The position numbers and the translations under genes were made by a program. Shown in pieces: positions 1-9,700 of a stretch of 60,158 nt of DNA (positions are counted from its first letter, which is position 1; the number at the start of each line of letters is the position of its first letter). This DNA comes from a bacterium (lineage in GTDB: Bacteria > Bacillota > Clostridia > Lachnospirales > Lachnospiraceae): the NCBI GenBank assembly GCA_030535455.1, contig JAUNJY010000027.1, positions 1 through 60,158 of the forward strand, given 5' to 3'. The notes below the pieces were generated by a model. The model made no database searches. It had not been told where the DNA came from and saw only the letters and a list, made by a program, of their open reading frames with translations.

Positions 1-31
1 TTCTTGTTTTGTCTAGTAATTGTACACTCAT
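1..31 (-). CDS. codY: codY, 5' end only (global GTP/branched-chain amino acid responsive repressor)
   Basis: Only ten codons are inside the window; they read MSVQLLDKTR, matching the conserved start of CodY (MSxLLDKTRK...). The ATG is at 31-29, with a GGGAGG ribosome site six bases upstream. The position directly downstream of topA is the usual one for codY in Clostridia. CodY is known as a DNA-binding repressor of nutrient-limitation genes; nothing in ten codons can show the GAF or winged-helix domains, so the name rests on the N-terminus and gene order. Confidence 0.75.
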   Translation of the reverse strand, partial: MSVQLLDKTR

Positions 32-72
32 TACAATCCTCCCGCACTGCAAGATCACCTTGCCAAGAAATT

Positions 73-91
73 TTTGATACAGTATATCAAA
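73..91. promoter_or_regulatory. Inverted repeat in the codY leader
   Basis: TTTGATA, five bases, TATCAAA: a 7-bp inverted repeat about 40 bases upstream of the codY start. It lies between the codY coding region and a TTGACA at 138-133 that could be the codY -35 element. It does not match the known CodY box (AATTTTCWGAAAATT). It could be an operator for another regulator or a short leader hairpin. The rest of 92-300 holds no gene that I can see. Confidence 0.4.
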
Positions 92-300
92 TTTAGCAAA
101 CATTGTATTACTATTTAAATACTATCACATTTTGTCAACAAAAACAATACTATTTACTTTATTTTGACAAAGTATAAAGGATTTACTAATTATTTTTTTA
201 AATTTAATATAATTTTTAAACAATAAGAACCTCTTCACACTCTTTCTCAGTGAGTATTCATTATATACCATGCTTTTTAGAACGCTTCTTTGACGAATAA

Positions 301-340
301 AAGCCGGTCTAGAAATTCAATTGGATTTCTAGACCGGCTT
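301..340 (-). terminator. topA intrinsic terminator
   Basis: A perfect 16-bp stem (AAGCCGGTCTAGAAAT and its complement) with an 8-base loop, starting 13 bases past the topA stop codon. On the minus strand it is followed by TTTTATT. It separates topA from codY, so codY probably relies on its own promoter. Confidence 0.85.
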
Positions 341-353
341 TCTCTATAATAAA

Positions 354-2435
354 TTAATCTTCTTTGTCTTCTTTTGGTCTTTGTTCAACATAACCACATT
401 GTTGGTCCATACATACTAGCTTATTGCCTTTTTCAAGCAATGTACCACCACACTCTGGACAACGTTTTTCTGATGGCTTTTGCCAAGACATAAAGTCACA
501 TTCTGGATTGTTTTCACATCCATAATACTTTCTGCCTTTTTTCGTTTTACGAAGAATAATTTCTCCATCACATTTCGGACATTTCACGCCAATCTTTTCA
601 AGATACGGTTTTGTATTTCTACAATCTGGGAAGCCTGGACAAGCAAGGAACTTGCCATGTGGACCATATTTAATTACCATGTTACGGCCACATTCTTCGC
701 AAATAACATCCGTTACTTCGTCTTCAATCTTATATTCTCCCAATTCTTCCTGAGCCGCCTTAACTGCTTCATCAAGATCAGGATAGAAATTATTGATTAC
801 CGTCTTCCAATTTACTGTACCATCTTCAACACAGTCAAGCAGGCTTTCCAGGTTAGCCGTAAAGTTCACATCAACGATGCTTGAAAATGCTTGCTTCATA
901 ATCTGGTTAACAACTTCACCAATTTCAGTTACATAAAGATTTTTATTTTCCTTCGCAACATAACGGCGGGCAATGATTGTCGTAATTGTAGGAGCATACG
1001 TACTTGGACGACCAATTCCTAACTCTTCTAACGTCTTTACTAAGCTTGCTTCTGTAAAATGTGCAGGTGGCTGAGTAAAATGTTGTTTGGAGTCCATATC
1101 TTTAAGTACAAGAGTCGAGTCTTTGCTTAAAGAATTGGATAATGTATTACTATCAATTTTATCATCTTCTGATGTATATACAGACATAAATCCTTCAAAG
1201 ATAATCTTAGATGCTGCACATGTAAAACGATAGTTATTTGCATCAATCTTAACAGATGTCGTTTCGTACTTTGCTGCTTTCATCTGGCTAGCAACAAAAC
1301 GCTTCCATATTAATTGATATAATCGGAACAAGTCACGTGATAAAGACTCTTTTAAAACAACTGGAGAATATTCCACGTAAGATGGACGGATTGCCTCATG
1401 GGCATCCTGTATTCTCTTCTTCGTATCTTTCTTTTCTTCCTTATCATCTACAAATTGTTCACCATATGAATCAATAATGTATTCTCTCGCACTTTCTTTT
1501 GCTTCATCAGAAATACGAGTAGAATCTGTACGTAAGTAAGTAATCAAACCAATGCTGCCTTTGCCTTTAATGTCAACACCTTCATAAAGCTGCTGAGCAA
1601 GTCGCATTGTTTTTTGTGTAGAAAAATTAAGTGCTTTTGCTGCTTCCTGTTGAAGCGTACTAGTTGTAAATGGAACTGGAGCTTTCTTTGTACGTTCACT
1701 CTTCTTAACTTCGGTTACTTTATATTCTGCATTTTCTAACTCTGCTAAAATCTTATCTAACTCTTCTTTTGATCGAATTGTAATCTTGTTATCCTTTTCA
1801 CCATAGAACTTAGCTACGATTGGTTTCTTATCGCCATTTACTTGGATATTCGCGTCTAATGTCCAGTATTCTTCTGGAACAAACGCATTAATCTCTTCTT
1901 CTCTGTCACAGATAATACGTAATGCTACAGACTGAACTCTACCAGCACTTAAGCCACGCTTCACCTTTGCCCATAACAATGGACTGATCTGATATCCAAC
2001 AAGGCGGTCAAGAACACGTCTCGCCTGTTGTGCATCTACAAGATCCATATCAATGTTTCTTGGTTCTTTGATGGATGCCTTAATTGCATTCTTTGTAATT
2101 TCGTTGAAGGTAATTCGATATACTTTCTTATCCTCAAGCTTTAAAGCTTTTGATAAATGCCAGCTAATTGCTTCCCCTTCACGATCGGGATCGGTAGCGA
2201 GATATATCTTGTCAGCTTTTTTTACCTCTTTACGAAGTTTCGCTAATAATTCACCTTTACCACGTATTGTAATATACTTTGGTTCACAATTATTCTCTAT
2301 ATCAATACCTAACTGACTTTTAGGTAAATCTCTTACATGCCCATTTGATGCTAATACTTCATAATTAGCGCCTAAATATTTTTTTATAGTTTTTGCTTTC
2401 GCAGGTGATTCCACTATCACCAAATACTTTGGCAT
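354..2435 (-). CDS. topA: DNA topoisomerase I (type IA)
   Basis: 693 aa. Relaxes negative supercoils by cutting one strand through a 5'-phosphotyrosine. The N-terminal TOPRIM domain begins VIVESPAKAKTI, with the acidic motif TDPDREGE at residues 81-88. The catalytic tyrosine is Tyr300 in GLITYLRTDSTR. From about residue 575 to the end there are several four-cysteine zinc ribbons (CEECGRN, CPKCDGE, CPECGG) that bind single-stranded DNA. Length and layout are normal for a clostridial TopA. RBS AAGGGAG precedes ATG. It lies downstream of dprA and upstream of codY, and a promoter of its own is visible at 2539-2567. Confidence 0.97.
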   Translation of the reverse strand: MPKYLVIVESPAKAKTIKKYLGANYEVLASNGHVRDLPKSQLGIDIENNCEPKYITIRGKGELLAKLRKEVKKADKIYLATDPDREGEAISWHLSKALKLEDKKVYRITFNEITKNAIKASIKEPRNIDMDLVDAQQARRVLDRLVGYQISPLLWAKVKRGLSAGRVQSVALRIICDREEEINAFVPEEYWTLDANIQVNGDKKPIVAKFYGEKDNKITIRSKEELDKILAELENAEYKVTEVKKSERTKKAPVPFTTSTLQQEAAKALNFSTQKTMRLAQQLYEGVDIKGKGSIGLITYLRTDSTRISDEAKESAREYIIDSYGEQFVDDKEEKKDTKKRIQDAHEAIRPSYVEYSPVVLKESLSRDLFRLYQLIWKRFVASQMKAAKYETTSVKIDANNYRFTCAASKIIFEGFMSVYTSEDDKIDSNTLSNSLSKDSTLVLKDMDSKQHFTQPPAHFTEASLVKTLEELGIGRPSTYAPTITTIIARRYVAKENKNLYVTEIGEVVNQIMKQAFSSIVDVNFTANLESLLDCVEDGTVNWKTVINNFYPDLDEAVKAAQEELGEYKIEDEVTDVICEECGRNMVIKYGPHGKFLACPGFPDCRNTKPYLEKIGVKCPKCDGEIILRKTKKGRKYYGCENNPECDFMSWQKPSEKRCPECGGTLLEKGNKLVCMDQQCGYVEQRPKEDKED

Positions 2436-2538
2436 ATTACCACTCCCTTACTTCTAGTATCGTTCTATTATTATGAATTCCATTCCCCAATCATTGATCA
2501 AAGACAAACTTTTTTTATTCGTCGTTCTAAACGAGACA

Positions 2539-2567
2539 ATAATACACTACTTTGATATCCAAATCAA
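2539..2567 (-). promoter_or_regulatory. Predicted sigma-A promoter of topA
   Basis: On the minus strand: TTGATT, 17 bases, TATTAT, about 105 bases upstream of the topA start. Both boxes are close to consensus with ideal spacing. If real, topA does not depend on transcription coming from comM/dprA, which matters because the prophage cuts that operon. The remainder of 2436-2669 is AT-rich with no gene. Confidence 0.5.
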
Positions 2568-2669
2568 GCATATTATAATTTTTTTTTATTTGTTCATAAA
2601 TTCATAACATTTCAATACAATAATAAGGTGCTACAAAAACCGAGTAATTATGTATTTTTATGACATTAT

Positions 2670-3839
2670 TTATAAACTCCTAGTATAATAATTTCTTATA
2701 GTTTGAGAAATATACCCCTTTAACTCCATGCCAATCAGTATGCTCATCAGCCGTGGAATCGATAATTTTGTCTGCATCGCAATGGTATCAATATGCTTTG
2801 GATCCAAGGATAAAATTGTATACACGATTTGTTCTTCCTTAGTCAGACACTCCTCTAACAACGGATTTTTCTTTACTCCTTCCATTAACATTCTTTCTTC
2901 GGTCAAATCTTCTTTTTCTTCATATCTTGTTCGATAAAAATCTAGAATTTCCTGTGGCGTCGTAACTATTTCCGCTCCCATCTTTATCAAGTTATTTGTG
3001 CCGCTTGATAAGTTGTCCGTTATCCTTCCCGGAATGGCAAATACATCCCGTCCTTGTTCCAATGCCTGGTCCACCGTAATCAGAGATCCACTCTTTAATT
3101 TTGCTTCTATTACTAAAAGACCATCACACATTCCACTGATCAGCCGATTCCTTCTAGGGAAATTTCCAGCCTTAGGTACGGTTCCAAGAGGATACTCACT
3201 CATTATCCCGCCATTCTTCTCCATCCTCATATACAGATCCATATTCTCTCTAGGGTAGCAATAATCCACTCCCGACCCTAACACTGCCAATGTATAACCC
3301 TTTGCACACAAGGCTCCCTCATGGCTATATCCGTCTATTCCTCGTGCCAGTCCACTGACAACCTGTACTCCTGCTTCCGCCAAATGGTAACCAAAATACT
3401 TAGCTACCTCTTTTCCATATTGCGAACAGCTTCTTGCACCAACAATGCCAATAGTAAGCACATTCTCTTTGGGAAGCTCTCCATTGATATAAATCCCATA
3501 TGGCGGATCATATAAAGTACGTAGCTTCTTTGGATACCTGTCATCTTCAATTGAAAGGAACTGATAGCCTCTTCTTGCAATCTCCTCATATTCCTTCTTA
3601 ATCCGAATGATATCCTTACTCTCAAGCAGATCTAATTTATTATTTTCACTAATTCCCTCAACCAAAGATAATTCTGAGGATGTTGCTTCAAATATCCGTT
3701 CTACTGTATTAAAATAGCACAACAGCTGGCTAATCTTCTTATGTCCAATGCCATGTATATTACATATCCAGTACCACAGCTCACTATTAGATAATGAAAG
3801 TTCTTTTTCTTCCAATACTACGCCTTCTACTTGCTCCAT
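2670..3839 (-). CDS. dprA: DNA processing protein DprA
   Basis: 389 aa from the chosen ATG at 3839. This start is preceded by GGGGGGAGAAGG and overlaps the last codons of comM, suggesting translational coupling in the intact operon. DprA binds incoming single-stranded DNA during natural transformation and loads RecA. The Rossmann-like core is seen in GIVGARSCSQYG, SGLARGIDGYSHEGAL and GSGVDYCYPREN, followed by RRNRLISG; the N-terminus has a helix-hairpin-helix-like region and the C-terminus a winged-helix-like tail. In this genome the prophage separates dprA from the comM promoter, so its expression in the lysogen is uncertain. Confidence 0.95.
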   Translation of the reverse strand: MEQVEGVVLEEKELSLSNSELWYWICNIHGIGHKKISQLLCYFNTVERIFEATSSELSLVEGISENNKLDLLESKDIIRIKKEYEEIARRGYQFLSIEDDRYPKKLRTLYDPPYGIYINGELPKENVLTIGIVGARSCSQYGKEVAKYFGYHLAEAGVQVVSGLARGIDGYSHEGALCAKGYTLAVLGSGVDYCYPRENMDLYMRMEKNGGIMSEYPLGTVPKAGNFPRRNRLISGMCDGLLVIEAKLKSGSLITVDQALEQGRDVFAIPGRITDNLSSGTNNLIKMGAEIVTTPQEILDFYRTRYEEKEDLTEERMLMEGVKKNPLLEECLTKEEQIVYTILSLDPKHIDTIAMQTKLSIPRLMSILIGMELKGYISQTIRNYYTRSL

Positions 3840-4329
3840 TCCTTCTCCCCCCAATACTTTTCGTCCACACTGCGATAGCAGACCGCTTCTGAGAGATGCA
3901 TCTTGTTAATTCGTTCTTCTCCCTCCAGATCCGCAATCGTCCTTGCCACCTTTAAAATTCGATGGTATGCCCTTGCACTCAGGTTCATCCTTTCAAACAT
4001 CAAGGCAAGAAACTTCTCTTCTTCTTCCTCCAAGACACAAAACTTTTTGATCATCCTTGGCGTGAGCTGGGCATTAAAGAAAATCTTCTCTGACTTGTAC
4101 CTGTCATACTGTATTTCTCTTGCCTGCCTAACCCTTTCCCATATCACCTTGCTGCTTTCTTCCTTACCTTTCTTCTGCAGTTCCTTGTGATTTACCTTAT
4201 TTGCCTCTGTGATAATGTCTACACGGTCTAAAAATGGCTTTGAAATCTTGCTTAGATACTTCTTCACCTGATGTTCCGTACAATTGCACAGATTGCGTTC
4301 TGGATAATATCCGCACGGACAAGGGTTCA
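3827..4329 (-). pseudogene. comM: comM (yifB), 3' fragment cut off by the prophage
   Basis: Encodes the last 165 residues of the Mg-chelatase-like AAA+ protein ComM, starting at NPCPCGYYPERNLCNC and containing the C-terminal lid (TIADLEGEERI region). It has no genuine start: the frame runs out of the prophage through a chance TTG at 4342. The 5' fragment is at 41123-42176. ComM is a hexameric branch-migration helicase used in transformation in Proteobacteria; the role in Clostridia is inferred. Reading 351 codons of the 5' part and then this part through the shared GGTTCA gives 516 codons with no stop, the normal length for the family. Confidence 0.93.
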
Positions 4330-4354
4330 ACCATACGTACAATTTAGGTAAAAA
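4324..4354. other. attL: core GGTTCA plus phage arm
   Basis: The core at 4324-4329 is followed on the phage side by TTTAGGTAAAA (4343-4353). This is the inverted complement of TTTTACCTAAA (41101-41111) at the other end. Placed together around one core they form an attP of about 50 bp with two inverted arms, as expected for a large serine integrase. Confidence 0.85.
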
Positions 4355-4398
4355 TAATAACTGTTTCTTCTATATAAATAATAAAAGGAGTGTTAATT

Positions 4399-4668
4399 AT
4401 GAAATATAATCTAAAACAAATTATGAAACGTGCATGGGTAATTAAAAGAAAAAATAAAAAGAACTTATTTGGTCCAAGCCTTAAAATGGCATGGTTTGAA
4501 TTTAAGAAGAAGTTACAAGACAAGCTGCTAAACTCTATGCTAAATGAATTTTGTTCTTTTAAAAGGCCAAAATATTATAGGTCCAATATGTCAACCAAAG
4601 CGCTGGTTCGTTTAATAGAGCGCAATAATCTTACTATTCCAAACGAAATCAATGTATTATTATGTTGA
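4399..4668 (+). CDS. Small basic protein, prophage left-end cargo
   Basis: 89 aa from the ATG at 4399, which has AAGGAG eight bases upstream; an upstream in-frame ATG at 4390 overlaps that site and is unlikely. Very lysine- and arginine-rich, predicted mostly helical (MKYNLKQIMKRAWVIKRKN...). I recall similar short proteins of this type (KxIMKxAWxIxK...FGxxLKMAW) in clostridial genomes and mobile elements, without a known function. It runs opposite to the lytic genes next to attL, a typical place for genes expressed in the lysogen. Confidence 0.7.
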   Translation: MKYNLKQIMKRAWVIKRKNKKNLFGPSLKMAWFEFKKKLQDKLLNSMLNEFCSFKRPKYYRSNMSTKALVRLIERNNLTIPNEINVLLC

Positions 4669-4722
4669 TTTATGGGTAATTGTCATGGTAATATATATTA
4701 AATTAAATTAGGAGGAATAAAT

Positions 4723-5097
4723 GTGAAAACATCAAAATTAGTTATCGGAATACTCAGTATTATAATGTTTGTGATAGTGAGTATGCAGTCTTGCGCTGTA
4801 GGTATTGGAAACGCTCTTTCCGAAAGTGAAGAAATTAGCGGATCAGCTGGTTTCTTATTAGCAATCTGTTTGCTTGTTGCTGGTATTATTGGTATTTGCG
4901 TTAAAAATAGTACAAAGAAAGGCCCTTATGTGGCAGGTGGATTTTATATATTTGGTGCAATAATAGCATATTGTAACATCGGAACATATTCAGACTTAGG
5001 AGTATGGGCATTTATATCATTTGCATTCGGTTTGGTATTTATAGTGCCTAATTTTATTCATAATAGAAAACAGAAACAAGTTAATAATAATGAATAA
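4723..5097 (+). CDS. Small membrane protein, possible lysogenic conversion gene
   Basis: 124 aa starting at GTG 4723 (AGGAGG seven bases upstream; the nearby ATG is followed at once by a stop). About four hydrophobic segments: residues 5-25 (with QSCAVG), 43-60, 70-88 and 94-112, then a short basic tail. Related small membrane proteins are common in Firmicutes without a known role. Plus-strand orientation beside attL suggests expression from the prophage state; superinfection exclusion is possible but is only an inference. Confidence 0.7.
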   Translation: MKTSKLVIGILSIIMFVIVSMQSCAVGIGNALSESEEISGSAGFLLAICLLVAGIIGICVKNSTKKGPYVAGGFYIFGAIIAYCNIGTYSDLGVWAFISFAFGLVFIVPNFIHNRKQKQVNNNE

Positions 5098-5110
5098 GTA
5101 GAATAATACT

Positions 5111-5153
5111 AAAATAATAGCCCAGGAGAATTAACTCCATGGGCTATTATTTT
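5111..5153. terminator. Bidirectional terminator between cargo genes and lysis operon
   Basis: AAAATAATAGCCCA pairs with TGGGCTATTATTTT, with an inner GGAG/CTCC helix. A T-rich run follows on the plus strand and the A-run gives the same on the minus strand. It lies between convergent genes (4723-5097 plus, endolysin minus) and would stop both. Confidence 0.85.
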
Positions 5154-5155
5154 TA

Positions 5156-6043
5156 TTATTTGTATAATGATAAGGCTTTCTTTACTGTTCCGGTTCCTAC
5201 GATACCATCTGCATCAAGGCCGTACTTTTTCTGGAATTCGATCGTTGCAGCCTTTGTTTTTGCACCAAAGTCACTATCAACGTTAAGTCCTGCATCCATT
5301 AACTCATTAAGGACTTTTTGCCACCATCCAACATATGCATTGTTGCTGCCAAGCTTGATGTTATGAGCTTTAACTTGTGCATAAGTCTTTGTTCCGGCAT
5401 CACCATCTACATCCAGCTTGCACTTGAATGCCATATTCAGATAGCTTTGTAATGCGCTTGCAACTTCTTTTCTGGTTCTAATACTTGGAGTATTATCGAC
5501 TTTAGCATCATCAATGTATACAATATAAAGCTGTTTAATTTCATTTTTCCATGTTGCCAAGTTTCCGACAAGTCTTTCTTCTTTGTTACTTGCTGGATCA
5601 CAAATATAAACATGTGTTTTGTCATATCCATAAACTGTTACAAAGTGTCCAGAGCTTGTCCATGTTCCTTTTCCCATGCAAGCGATTACATAATGACCAT
5701 CATCTAACGCTTTTAATGCCTTTGTAATAGCAGCATCATTAGGTTTGTTATAAATAGAATTTCCAGTCAATCGCTCTGATTTTACGCCGATGGATTTTAA
5801 GTACGCTACTGGACCACTGTAATATGTCCCGCTGTTTAAGCATTTGTATCCATTCTTAAGCATCCATGCTGCTGTTTCTTTTGGTGTGATACTCTTATCT
5901 ACTAAATATGCCAAATCAGCTGTAGCCGTCGGGCCGCAACCTGCTGTCTTAATAGTGCATGTTTCTCCTTTTACGGCGTAAGAAATACTTCCCCATCTAC
6001 TATCACCTTGTTTATAATCCATTGGTTTCTTTAATGTATTCAT
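5156..6043 (-). CDS. Phage endolysin: C39-like peptidase with peptidoglycan-binding domain
   Basis: 295 aa. Residues 1-180 resemble a papain-fold C39-like peptidase: catalytic Cys in AGCGPTATADLAY, His in SGHFVTVYGY, and an Asp in YICDPAS. Residues about 230-295 form a PG_binding_1 domain (NVDSDFGAKTKAATIEFQKK, GLDADGIVGTGTVKKAL), and a weaker half-repeat precedes it (LDVDGDAGTKTYAQVK). It would cut peptide bonds in the host wall at the end of the lytic cycle. No signal peptide, so it depends on a holin. Start ATG overlaps the holin stop as TAATG, pointing to coupled translation. Confidence 0.9.
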   Translation of the reverse strand: MNTLKKPMDYKQGDSRWGSISYAVKGETCTIKTAGCGPTATADLAYLVDKSITPKETAAWMLKNGYKCLNSGTYYSGPVAYLKSIGVKSERLTGNSIYNKPNDAAITKALKALDDGHYVIACMGKGTWTSSGHFVTVYGYDKTHVYICDPASNKEERLVGNLATWKNEIKQLYIVYIDDAKVDNTPSIRTRKEVASALQSYLNMAFKCKLDVDGDAGTKTYAQVKAHNIKLGSNNAYVGWWQKVLNELMDAGLNVDSDFGAKTKAATIEFQKKYGLDADGIVGTGTVKKALSLYK

Positions 6044-6264
6044 TATGCTACCTCGCTTTCTTCTGTTTCTTGAACTTCTGGTAAACCTGCAACGCTTGTT
6101 ATAATTGAATAAATTCCTGCCACTGCTGCAGCTGACAAAGCAACCTTCCAGTCAATATCTGCAACTCCTACCCCTACTGTAATCATAGAAGCGAACGTTT
6201 GTGCCATTGTTTTAATTGCTCTTACTCCGGCTGCCTTAATCCATGTTTTTGTTTTTTTGCTCAT
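6043..6264 (-). CDS. Phage holin (r1t-like)
   Basis: 73 aa. Hydrophobic helices around residues 12-32 and 37-60 with a GVGVADIDWKVALSAAAVAG segment characteristic of the r1t-type holins, and an acidic tail (QETEESEV). It would form membrane lesions that release or activate the endolysin. Placed immediately before the endolysin with a 1-base stop/start overlap. Confidence 0.85.
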   Translation of the reverse strand: MSKKTKTWIKAAGVRAIKTMAQTFASMITVGVGVADIDWKVALSAAAVAGIYSIITSVAGLPEVQETEESEVA

Positions 6265-6342
6265 ACTGTTTCCTCTTTTCTTTATATTTATTTATTTGTT
6301 CCTCTTTGGTAAGATAGCGTTCATTCGACCGCCTCCTTCCCT

Positions 6343-6570
6343 CTACTCTAACTTTTTTTCGACTTCACCCAACCTTGCATCAATCTTTATTAAAGTCTCA
6401 TTGAATTTATCGAGAGATGTCGAAAACTTATCCATTTGTTCATAGTGCCTTTGTTCACGCTTTGCGTTCTCTTCTCTTTCTGCCTTACCTATTTGCCAAA
6501 TATAATATCCACAAGCAAAAACGCAAGCTACAGGAAATCCAAAGTTTTGTACTAAATTAGAAATATCCAT
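6343..6570 (-). CDS. BhlA/UviB-like holin-related protein
   Basis: 75 aa from the ATG at 6570, chosen over the longer GTG frame because GAAAGGA lies just upstream. One N-terminal membrane helix (LVQNFGFPVACVFACGYYIW) is followed by a charged coiled coil (KAEREENAKREQRHYEQMDK), the BhlA/UviB layout. It may assist the r1t-like holin or act as a second holin. Confidence 0.75.
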   Translation of the reverse strand: MDISNLVQNFGFPVACVFACGYYIWQIGKAEREENAKREQRHYEQMDKFSTSLDKFNETLIKIDARLGEVEKKLE

Positions 6571-6603
6571 ATTTATTCCTTTCTTCACTTTAGTGTATAT
6601 AAA

Positions 6604-6629
6604 AAGGCCGTGCTATTACGCATGACCTT
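6604..6629 (-). terminator. Hairpin between the tail and lysis modules
   Basis: Minus strand: AAGGTCATGC, six-base loop, GCACGGCCTT, then TTT. Nine of ten pairs form, counting one wobble, with a single mismatch. It could be a partial terminator that lowers expression of the lysis genes relative to the tail genes. Confidence 0.45.
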
Positions 6630-6634
6630 AAATT

Positions 6635-6778
6635 TTATGTTTCAGTATTTTCTTTTGGTTCTTGTTGAGCTACCATTAAACGAAACTCCATTTCTGCTAA
6701 AGCAAGCTTAAGTTGTGCATTTTCTTTTGTAAATTTATCTATAATGTAATCTTGAAGTGTCAATTCTCTTTCTTCCAT
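6635..6778 (-). CDS. Small coiled-coil phage protein
   Basis: 47 aa (MEERELTLQDYIIDKFTKEN...). Opens at 6778, three bases before the stop of the large tail protein in transcription order, and ends PKENTET. A heptad-like run (IIDKFTKENAQLKLALAEMEFRL region) suggests a short coiled coil. Unknown function; its position after the tail protein fits an accessory or assembly factor. Confidence 0.6.
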   Translation of the reverse strand: MEERELTLQDYIIDKFTKENAQLKLALAEMEFRLMVAQQEPKENTET

Positions 6779-6780
6779 AT

Positions 6781-9700
6781 CTATATTTCCTTTCCTGTTA
6801 CAATTCTATATAGTTCAGCAACGATCGGTATTAATAAAATAGGTAGTCTTTCGTATTGTATACCCTCTAGACCTCCGTCTTTATTGTAAAGGCAGAATTT
6901 TTCTAACCCAGCTTCAACTAAATCTTCTGCTATAAGCCCGTATATACTATCAATCCCACATCCTGCTTCTATCTCATCAATTTCACCATTCAAAATTTTT
7001 GAATATGTTTCGCAACTGTATTTATCAAACCATTGCTTAGGCTTTAATTTTAAAATTCTGTAAACATAATCTTTATCTTCTTGTAATTCACCTATGGCCA
7101 ACTTATACTTGCTTGCCGAGGATATTCTCCCCAATGTTCCGGCAGAAGAAATTGTAACCGTTCCACCACCTGAGAATGTTCTATTATAAATTGCTTCACT
7201 CAAAATCTGTCCAAGCCCATCAGCAGTACTTGTAACAAGTATTCTTGCTCCGTTTTTACCGTATACATATGTTCCATCAGTATATCGACTGCCTAATACG
7301 AACTGATTATTATTATTAACTTTAATATAATCATAGTAAGTATTATCTGAATGCCTCCATCCAATAGAGATGTTATTATTTACAGTGAGTTTTGTATTAA
7401 CGGTTGCAGCTCCAATACCTAAATTGTCTATATCACAACTTCCGATTTCTAATCCAGTTGCACGATTTGCAGTGAACCAAGGAGTCGACCATACTACTTG
7501 GCCTTTGTTGTTAAAAGAAAGTTTGAATTGTGAAGTATCCTCTTCGCTTCCCATCACAAATTCTCCGCCTGTCATTTTTACGAAGCCAAGTTCTTCAGTT
7601 CCTACAAGATATGGTGAATACACGGTGGAACCTTTAATTGTAGAACCTGTAATAGTGCCTGAAATTTCTACATTTGTTGCTTTTAATGTACCGTATGCAT
7701 CCCACTTAAGATTTTTACTATCAAATGTTCCATCCTTAAGATTAAGATAAGACCCAGCCGAGTTTGCTACATAATTAATTGACTTAATAGCATCCGTTGC
7801 AAGTTTTGCTGTAGTTATGCTATTTGCTTCTATCCTGTTTGCATCTAATATTCCTGTGGTTATCTTCCCTGCATCCAGACTGTCAATTGCAGCACTTCCA
7901 TATGCTTTTCGTTCCCATTGTGATCCGTTCCATCTATATGAACAATTATCTTCACCGGTGTTGAACCATAAATCATTCATCTTAAGCGGTGAAGCTGTTG
8001 TACCAGTTGGAACAACTGTAGGAACACCAGAGCTGTTATTCTTACCATCTAGGTAAAATACCATGTTCTTTCCGTTTGCTGTAGCTTGTGCCGCTGCTGC
8101 TGAGTCTTTTGCATCGGATATTCCGTTTTCAATTTCTTCTGGTGCCTTAGTGTAATCAGTTGCTTTATTCCCTTTCTCTAGTTGAATATTTGTAACTGTA
8201 ACTTTCGTCCCTATGTTTAGTTTGGTATGATCATCTACAAGTAATAAACGTTTATTGGTTTGCGAACTGTCGAATACAAAAGTAATAGCATTTAATCCAT
8301 TTACTATTGTTTTTACATATTTACTCATGTTCATTGCTGCCATTGTTAGGGTAGATCCGCTAGGGAGGCCGCTTACATTAAATGATACAGTGTACTCTTG
8401 CCCATATACCAGGTCACTGTACGTCCCAAGTTGGAAATATGTGTCGCCATGACTCACATCATAATTAAGCGTACATGATTTTTTATCAGATGAAATAGTA
8501 CAGTTACCGCCTCTGCTTATTCCAAATGAAAGGTTTCTTCCTCCGATATTTATGTTATCTATTGCTAATTGTGTATCATTAGCTGCATCATTAACAGAAG
8601 CAGACCAGTCTGTCGGTACATTTCCTAGCTCTAGCTGATAACCACATGCCCAGAAATCGCAACTGTCAACTCTATTCTCAATTCTAGGCTCGATTTCTCC
8701 AGTCTTTGCAGCTTTGAATGTAAACCATGCTCTTGCCCATTCCTTTGATACAACGCCTACATATTTTGATGTTGGTGAAGGTACTGCAGCATCGCTGCTT
8801 TGGACATAGATGCCAAGTTCAGCAACGCCGTCACCTTTTACATAAACAGAGAATGTATATGTTTCTCCTTCTGTGACTTTGTATTTCTTTTTTAAGCCGC
8901 CCCATTGACCACGTTTGCGCATAACTGATAAACCTTTGTAAGTTTCTGTTTCGTGCGCCCATGTCGTTATATTAGTCCATGTGCCAGACCAATCTTTTGT
9001 GCCATCTAATAGATTTGTTCCGCCTACTTTAATATCATTTACTGCAAGCCATGAGCTATCACATGATTTCCCAACTATTGCACTAGTTCCGTTTGTATAT
9101 GTGATCTTAGTAGCTGTCCATATAAAAGCACCAGTAGTCCATGTGTGTTTTGTGACGTCATAAGCTGAGAAAGCGCTATCTGCTGGTATGCTTGTGCTAC
9201 TTGTAGTCTTTGCGTATAATTCTTCTACCTTTGAAACTCCATTACCGGTAGAACCTGTAGCTCCTGTAGGTCCTATGCCACCTGTAACACATATAGGTTT
9301 AGTTTCTTTTGTTGTGTTATTATCAAGTTTAGTAATTGTCTTTGTCCACACATATCTACCACTAGCCCATGATACTTTTGATGCATCTGTTTCCCAGGTT
9401 CCTCCAGTTTGTGTTGTATTTGAAGTTGATGAATAATAATATACATCTACCGATGTAACGCATACACCTTGTTCTCCCTTTGGTCCTGTGGCACCAGTAT
9501 CGCCTTTGAACTCTCCGCTGTCTGCACGTTCAATAAGTTCATTAGCTTTATTCTGTGCATCAATTGCTGCTTGCAACGAATTGTCAGCTGTAGAGTTTGC
9601 CCCTTCAGCTGCAAGAAGTGCATCCACTGCTGTTCCTGTTACTGTTGTCACTTCTTGCTTTACAGTGGAAATTTGTTCGATAATCTTTTCTAAAGACATA

